From UBA668 sp038234785 (lineage in GTDB: Bacteria; Actinomycetota; Acidimicrobiia; Acidimicrobiales; Ilumatobacteraceae), in contig JBBQTC010000059.1 in NCBI GenBank assembly GCA_038234785.1, positions 1 to 26,789 on the forward strand: a DNA stretch of 26,789 bases. Direction: 5' to 3'. Positions 23,398 to 26,789 of this stretch are shown here, piece by piece (positions within the stretch are counted from its first letter, which is position 1; each line of letters opens with the position of its first letter). A program made the position numbers and the translations under genes. Below the pieces are notes generated by a model. That model was given only the letters and a program-made list of their open reading frames with translations. It ran no database searches and was not told the origin of the DNA.

Positions 23398-24610
23398 CCT
23401 GCGAGCCTACGGAGCGGATGACGAGCAGGTACGTTGCGAGCCCGCTCAGCACGTAGAGGCTCGCCTGGACGTTGAGCAGGAACTTGACGCCGACGGCATC
23501 GATCGTGAGGCCGACCAGTACGGCCCCGACGATCGCTCCGGCGGACGACATGGCGGAGATGACACCCTGGAAGCGTCCGAGCAGGACGGGTGGACACAAC
23601 CGTTGGGCAGCGCCCACCGCCCCGACCTGTGAGGTGATGTTGGGCAGGCCGCTCAGCGCGAACAGCAGGTAGAAGATCCACAACGCCGTCGAGATGTTGC
23701 TGATGTTGACGAAGGTGAACGCGATTGCGCCGAGGCCGGTGTAGCCGAGCGTCATCAACATCGTCGCCGGGACGTCACGTGCATACCGACCCACGATTGC
23801 CGACGCCGCGAGTCCGCCGAACGCGGCCATGCCGCGGATCAGTCCGACCGTCGCTTCGTCTCCGTCGAGCACGTCGATCACGAAGGCGATGAACAGAACC
23901 GGGAACATGGCGAAGGTCAGGCTGGCCAGCGTCTGGACGACGAGGTAGCCGACCAGTGGGCGCCTGCCCCGGATCTCTCGCCATCCCTCGCGAACGCCAC
24001 CGCCGGCCGGCTCTTCGAGGTCGCCACTGAGCAGCGACACGGTCGAGGTGCGAACGAACGAGGTGGCCACGGCGACGGCCAGAAAGGTGACACCATCCGC
24101 CACCACGACGGCCGGGAGACCGCCGGTGACCACGGCGATTCCACCGAGCGGCGAGCCGACGAGTCGGGCGATCGACCCGCTGGCGGCGTTGGCGGAATTG
24201 GCCTGGGTGAGCTGATCCACGTCCACGATCCGTGGGACGAGCGCGAACGACGCCGGATCGTTGACCTGCTGGAGCAGACCCTGCATCGCGGCCACGACGT
24301 AGGCCGGCCAGATGCGGTCAGCGGTGACGGCCAGGAGCGGGAGCAGGGCGACGGCCTGCAGGACATTGGTGCCGATGATGGTGCGCCGCAGATCCCAGCG
24401 GTCGGCAAGGCTTCCGCCATACGGGCCGACCGCAATGCCGACGATGAGCTGGATGACGACGATCACCGCCGTGTCGCGACCGGATCCGGTCTCGGTGTAG
24501 ACGAAGGCCGGCAGGGCGACGGCCAGCAGCCAGTCGCCGATGTTGTTGATCAGTCCGCCGCCGAGCACGAGTCGGAAGTCGCGGTTGCGCCACACGCTCG
24601 GCGAGGACAT
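23390..24610 (-). CDS. MFS transporter (MFS_3/EntS-like)
   Basis: A 406-residue integral membrane protein with about 12 hydrophobic helices. Seen: NRDFRLVLGGGLINNIGDWLLAVALP at the N-terminus, the MFS loop 2-3 signature variant GPYGGSLADRWDLRRTIIGTN, QQVNDPASFALVPRIV, and a second half starting after a cytoplasmic loop with GWREIRGRRPLVGYLV. This is the EntS/macrolide-efflux-like group of exporters (MFS_3). The substrate is unknown. It is first in a two-gene minus-strand operon with nei, and divergent from the glcF-like gene with 37 bp between starts. An imperfect CAGACT box lies 6 nt before its ATG on the minus strand. Confidence 0.85.
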   Translation of the reverse strand: MSSPSVWRNRDFRLVLGGGLINNIGDWLLAVALPAFVYTETGSGRDTAVIVVIQLIVGIAVGPYGGSLADRWDLRRTIIGTNVLQAVALLPLLAVTADRIWPAYVVAAMQGLLQQVNDPASFALVPRIVDVDQLTQANSANAASGSIARLVGSPLGGIAVVTGGLPAVVVADGVTFLAVAVATSFVRTSTVSLLSGDLEEPAGGGVREGWREIRGRRPLVGYLVVQTLASLTFAMFPVLFIAFVIDVLDGDEATVGLIRGMAAFGGLAASAIVGRYARDVPATMLMTLGYTGLGAIAFTFVNISNISTALWIFYLLFALSGLPNITSQVGAVGAAQRLCPPVLLGRFQGVISAMSSAGAIVGAVLVGLTIDAVGVKFLLNVQASLYVLSGLATYLLVIRSVGSQDA

Positions 24611-24632
24611 CGAGAGAGTCTGGCACTCCCGC

Positions 24633-24638
24633 TACGGT
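24633..24638 (+). promoter_or_regulatory. Candidate -10 box for leaderless glcF-like transcript
   Basis: TACGGT followed by 9 nt and then GTG 24648, in the 37-bp divergent gap. No Shine-Dalgarno is seen. Confidence 0.4.
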
Positions 24639-24647
24639 GAGGCCGTT

Positions 24648-25784
24648 GTGAAATTCCATCTCGACGAACACGAACTGGCCAGCTGTGTGAGCTGCGGACT
24701 GTGTCTGCCGCATTGCCCCACGTTCCGCGTCACGGGTGAAGAGGCGCTGTCGCCACGGGGACGCATCGCGGCGATCCGGGCGGTGCACCTCGAGGACGCA
24801 CCGGTGACCCCGGAGTTCGTCTCGTTCATGGAGACCTGCGTGCAGTGCCGAGGCTGCGAGCCCGCCTGTCCGTCGGGCGTGCCCTACGGCCATCTGCAGG
24901 AGGGCGTGCGTGAGTCGCTCGCCGAGCAACATCGAATCACTCCGCGATGGCAGCGGATGGCGCTGGCGGTCCTGCCGAGACACCGTACGCTGCTCGCCGG
25001 GTCGTCGCTGCTTGCCCTCGCCCAACGTCTCCACCTCGTGCCTCGCCGGCTCGGTGTCCCACCGCTCCCGTTGCGTCGCGTCCCAGCCGTCGAGACCACC
25101 GGCGACGACGTGTGGCTGTTCACCGGCTGCGTGATGGACGCGTGGATGCGCGACACGCACCGCAGCACGGCCAAGGTGCTCGACCATCTCGGGATCGGTC
25201 ATCGCACACCCGAAGCGGGGGGTGGCTGCTGTGGCGCGTTGCACACGCATGCGGGGTTGACCTCGACGGCACGACGGCTGGCGGCCGACGTGATGGCCTC
25301 GATGCCCGGCGACAAGCCCATCGTCGTCAACTCCGCCGGTTGCGGGGCCGCGCTGAAGGAGTACGGACATCTGCTCGGCACGGCGGAGGCGTCGACGTTC
25401 AGCGCTCGAGTGCTGGACGTGAGCGAGTTCGTCGCACAGCACGTCGATCGGTTGCGACCCACTCGCGACCTCGGTCGGGTGATCGTGCAGGACCCTTGCC
25501 ACCTGCGTCACGTGCAACGCGCCCAGGCCGGCGTCCGCACGATGCTCGCCGCGGTCGCCGAGCTCGTGGAGCTCGACGACGACGGGCTGTGCTGCGGGGC
25601 AGGAGGGGCGTACTCGGCGCTGCAGCCCGAGTTGGCAGGCGAGATCCGTGCCCGCAAGCTCGAGGCGATCGCAAGGGCCGGCGACGGCGTGGTGGCGAGT
25701 GCCAATCCCGGCTGTGCGATGCACCTGGCTGCCGCAGGTGTGATCGTGCGCCATCCGATCGACCTGCTGGCGGACGCGCTGTGA
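24648..25784 (+). CDS. glcF: Iron-sulfur subunit, glycolate oxidase GlcF-like
   Basis: A 378-residue electron-transfer protein. Two [4Fe-4S] ferredoxin motifs are seen: C13-x2-C16-x2-C19-x3-C23-P and C64-x2-C67-x2-C70-x3-C74-P. Two CCG (heterodisulfide-reductase-like) domains follow, with GGGCCGALHTHAG, NSAGCG, QDPCHLRHVQ and LCCGAGGAYS. This is the GlcF/GlpC arrangement; GlcF is favoured because glcD and glcE-like genes are 2 kb upstream. GTG 24648 places the first cluster close to the N-terminus as in the family; the frame is open to 24540 but would overlap the divergent MFS gene. The stop overlaps the next start (GTGA). Confidence 0.9.
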   Translation: MKFHLDEHELASCVSCGLCLPHCPTFRVTGEEALSPRGRIAAIRAVHLEDAPVTPEFVSFMETCVQCRGCEPACPSGVPYGHLQEGVRESLAEQHRITPRWQRMALAVLPRHRTLLAGSSLLALAQRLHLVPRRLGVPPLPLRRVPAVETTGDDVWLFTGCVMDAWMRDTHRSTAKVLDHLGIGHRTPEAGGGCCGALHTHAGLTSTARRLAADVMASMPGDKPIVVNSAGCGAALKEYGHLLGTAEASTFSARVLDVSEFVAQHVDRLRPTRDLGRVIVQDPCHLRHVQRAQAGVRTMLAAVAELVELDDDGLCCGAGGAYSALQPELAGEIRARKLEAIARAGDGVVASANPGCAMHLAAAGVIVRHPIDLLADAL

Positions 25785-25981
25785 ACGGCAAGTACGACCA
25801 CCTCGCGGATCGGCTGGACGCGATCGCGGAGGAGCTCGACGAAGTGATGTTCGATCAGCTCCGTGAGGCAGCTGCCGAGCGCAGCGGCCGACCCCCCGAC
25901 GACAGGCGGCTCACCCAAGCCCGACGAGCCATCGAGAAGGCGTCGCGACTACTCCGCGGCGACGCGATCGAAGGAGATTGA
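25781..25981 (+). CDS. Small helical hypothetical protein (66 aa)
   Basis: A 66-residue frame starting at GTG 25781, whose GTGA overlaps the glcF-like stop, as with the real gene pairs in this window. The composition is strongly helical and charged: KYDHLADRLDAIAEELDEV, FDQLREAAAE, then a Pro/Asp turn (RPPDD), then RLTQARRAIEKASRLLRG. No domain is recognised. Translational coupling and the well-placed stop just after AAGGAG of the next gene support a real gene. The function is unknown. Confidence 0.6.
   Translation: MNGKYDHLADRLDAIAEELDEVMFDQLREAAAERSGRPPDDRRLTQARRAIEKASRLLRGDAIEGD
25971..25976 (+). promoter_or_regulatory. Strong Shine-Dalgarno preceding the decarboxylase
   Basis: AAGGAG, a consensus match, is located 6 nt before ATC 25983. 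No ATG, GTG or TTG lies at a normal distance in the decarboxylase frame, which makes the start codon unusual. Confidence 0.65.
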
Positions 25982-25982
25982 C

Positions 25983-26789
25983 ATCGACACGCGTGAATTG
26001 CTGGCGCACGCCGCCGGACGGGCGGCCGACCACCTCGCTCATGTCGCCGACGTCCCCGTGTTTCCCTCCGAAGATGCGCTCGATGTGCTCCGAACGGCGC
26101 TCGGCTCCCTGGACGACGACGGTGCGTCGGCGATCGACACCATCGATCAGCTCGCCGACGCGGTCGCACCCGCACTCGTCGCGTCGGCGGGGCCTCGGTA
26201 CTTCGGATTCGTGATCGGGAGTGCACTCGATGCCACGGTGGCAGCCGACTTCCTCACTGCGGCGTGGGACCAGAACTCCTACAACCACGTGACCTCTCCC
26301 GCTGCCGCTGTCGTCGAGGAGATTGCCGGCGGATGGCTCGAGGAACTGCTCGGGATTCCGTCGACGGCGTCGTTCGGGTTCGTCACCGGCGCGCAGGGCG
26401 GCAACACGGTGTCGCTCGCCGCCGCGCGCCACCACGTGCTCGCCCAGGCCGGATGGGACGTGGAGCGGGACGGAGTCAACGGTGCACCCCGGGTCAGGGT
26501 CGTCGCCACAGCGGAACGACACGCCACCATCGACCGCGCGCTGCGGCTCCTCGGCCTCGGAGCTGCGGCGCTCGAGCCGGTGCCGACCGATGACCAAGGT
26601 CGCATACGTGTCGACGAGCTCGCCCGTGTGCTGAGTTCGGGGCCCAGCGGGCCGACCATCGTCTGCCTCCAGGCGGGCAACGTCAACAGCGGCGCGTTCG
26701 ACAACTTCGCCGCGGCGTTTCCCGTGGCGCACCAACGAGGGGCCTGGGGGCACGTCGACGGAGCGTTCGGACTCCGGGCAGCGGCCAGT
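25983..26789 (+). CDS. PLP-dependent group II decarboxylase-like protein, 5' part (runs off window)
   Basis: The frame is open to the last base and gives 269 residues of a fold-type I PLP enzyme of the aromatic-amino-acid/diaminobutyrate/glutamate decarboxylase family. Seen: GPRYFGFVIGSALDATVAADFLTAAWDQN, SPAAAVVEEIAGGWLEELLGIP, GFVTGAQGGNTVSLAAAR (PLP phosphate-binding region), AERHATIDRALRLLG and HVDGAFG with the conserved PLP-N1 Asp at about 259. The lysine that binds PLP lies beyond the window. The start is uncertain: ATC 25983 fits AAGGAG spacing and the expected M-D-T-R-E-L-L start, TTG 25998 is 21 nt from the SD, and GTG 25863 would overlap the 66-residue gene by 119 bases. The substrate is unknown. 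Confidence 0.85.
   Translation, partial: MDTRELLAHAAGRAADHLAHVADVPVFPSEDALDVLRTALGSLDDDGASAIDTIDQLADAVAPALVASAGPRYFGFVIGSALDATVAADFLTAAWDQNSYNHVTSPAAAVVEEIAGGWLEELLGIPSTASFGFVTGAQGGNTVSLAAARHHVLAQAGWDVERDGVNGAPRVRVVATAERHATIDRALRLLGLGAAALEPVPTDDQGRIRVDELARVLSSGPSGPTIVCLQAGNVNSGAFDNFAAAFPVAHQRGAWGHVDGAFGLRAAAS

Noticed and set aside
1..26789. Search for a defence system, biosynthetic cluster, phage or transposon
   Set aside because: No nuclease-helicase sets, NRPS/PKS, integrase, transposase, terminal repeats or tRNA attachment sites were seen. The gene content is housekeeping plus scattered accessory genes.

Overview
This is a high-GC window in which nearly every base is coding. It looks like an actinobacterial chromosome, most probably class Acidimicrobiia (Ilumatobacter-like). 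That placement is an inference. It rests on the gene order (yajC-secD-secF-apt-rel ... hisS-aspS ... rarA-DUF948), a Mycobacterium Nei1-like glycosylase, surface proteins with RVLDSR-type repeats, frequent GTG starts, ATGA/GTGA stop-start overlaps, and many starts preceded directly by a TANNNT box, as in leaderless actinobacterial mRNAs. I see no tRNA, rRNA, CRISPR array, IS element or phage gene.

Layout: (1) 1-954 is the 3' part of a eukaryote-type NADP isocitrate dehydrogenase, converging on a PPOX-family flavoprotein (959-1600, minus). (2) 1626-9821 is a housekeeping block: queA-tgt (queuosine modification of tRNA), yajC-secD-secF (preprotein translocase accessory complex), apt-rel (adenine salvage and (p)ppGpp). 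(3) 9823-12321 is accessory: an AraC-type regulator lacking its second helix-turn-helix, a possible remnant ORF, and a large secreted or lipid-anchored esterase with three surface repeats. (4) 12350-15378 is hisS-aspS. (5) 15385-16860 (minus) is a secreted protein with two discoidin-like domains, divergent from an RppH-like Nudix hydrolase (16939-17391). (6) 17412-22520 is one tightly overlapping run: rarA, a DUF948 membrane protein, a small membrane protein, glcD-like and glcE-like glycolate oxidase subunits, and an APH-family phosphotransferase. (7) 22609-24610 (minus) is an MFS exporter followed by a Nei/Fpg DNA glycosylase. (8) 24648-26789 is a glcF-like iron-sulfur subunit, a 66-residue protein, and the start of a PLP-dependent group II decarboxylase cut by the window end.

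Most of the content is ordinary, and I do not see a convincing new multi-gene system. The best leads are: the repeated TANNNT-(6-9 nt)-start arrangement, including a 25-bp divergent gap where two such boxes overlap; a decarboxylase whose best-placed start codon is ATC; a glycolate oxidase locus whose FeS subunit is separated from glcDE by three unrelated genes; an AraC gene with an apparent in-frame internal deletion; and short in-frame DNA repeats in SecD, HisRS and the discoidin protein.
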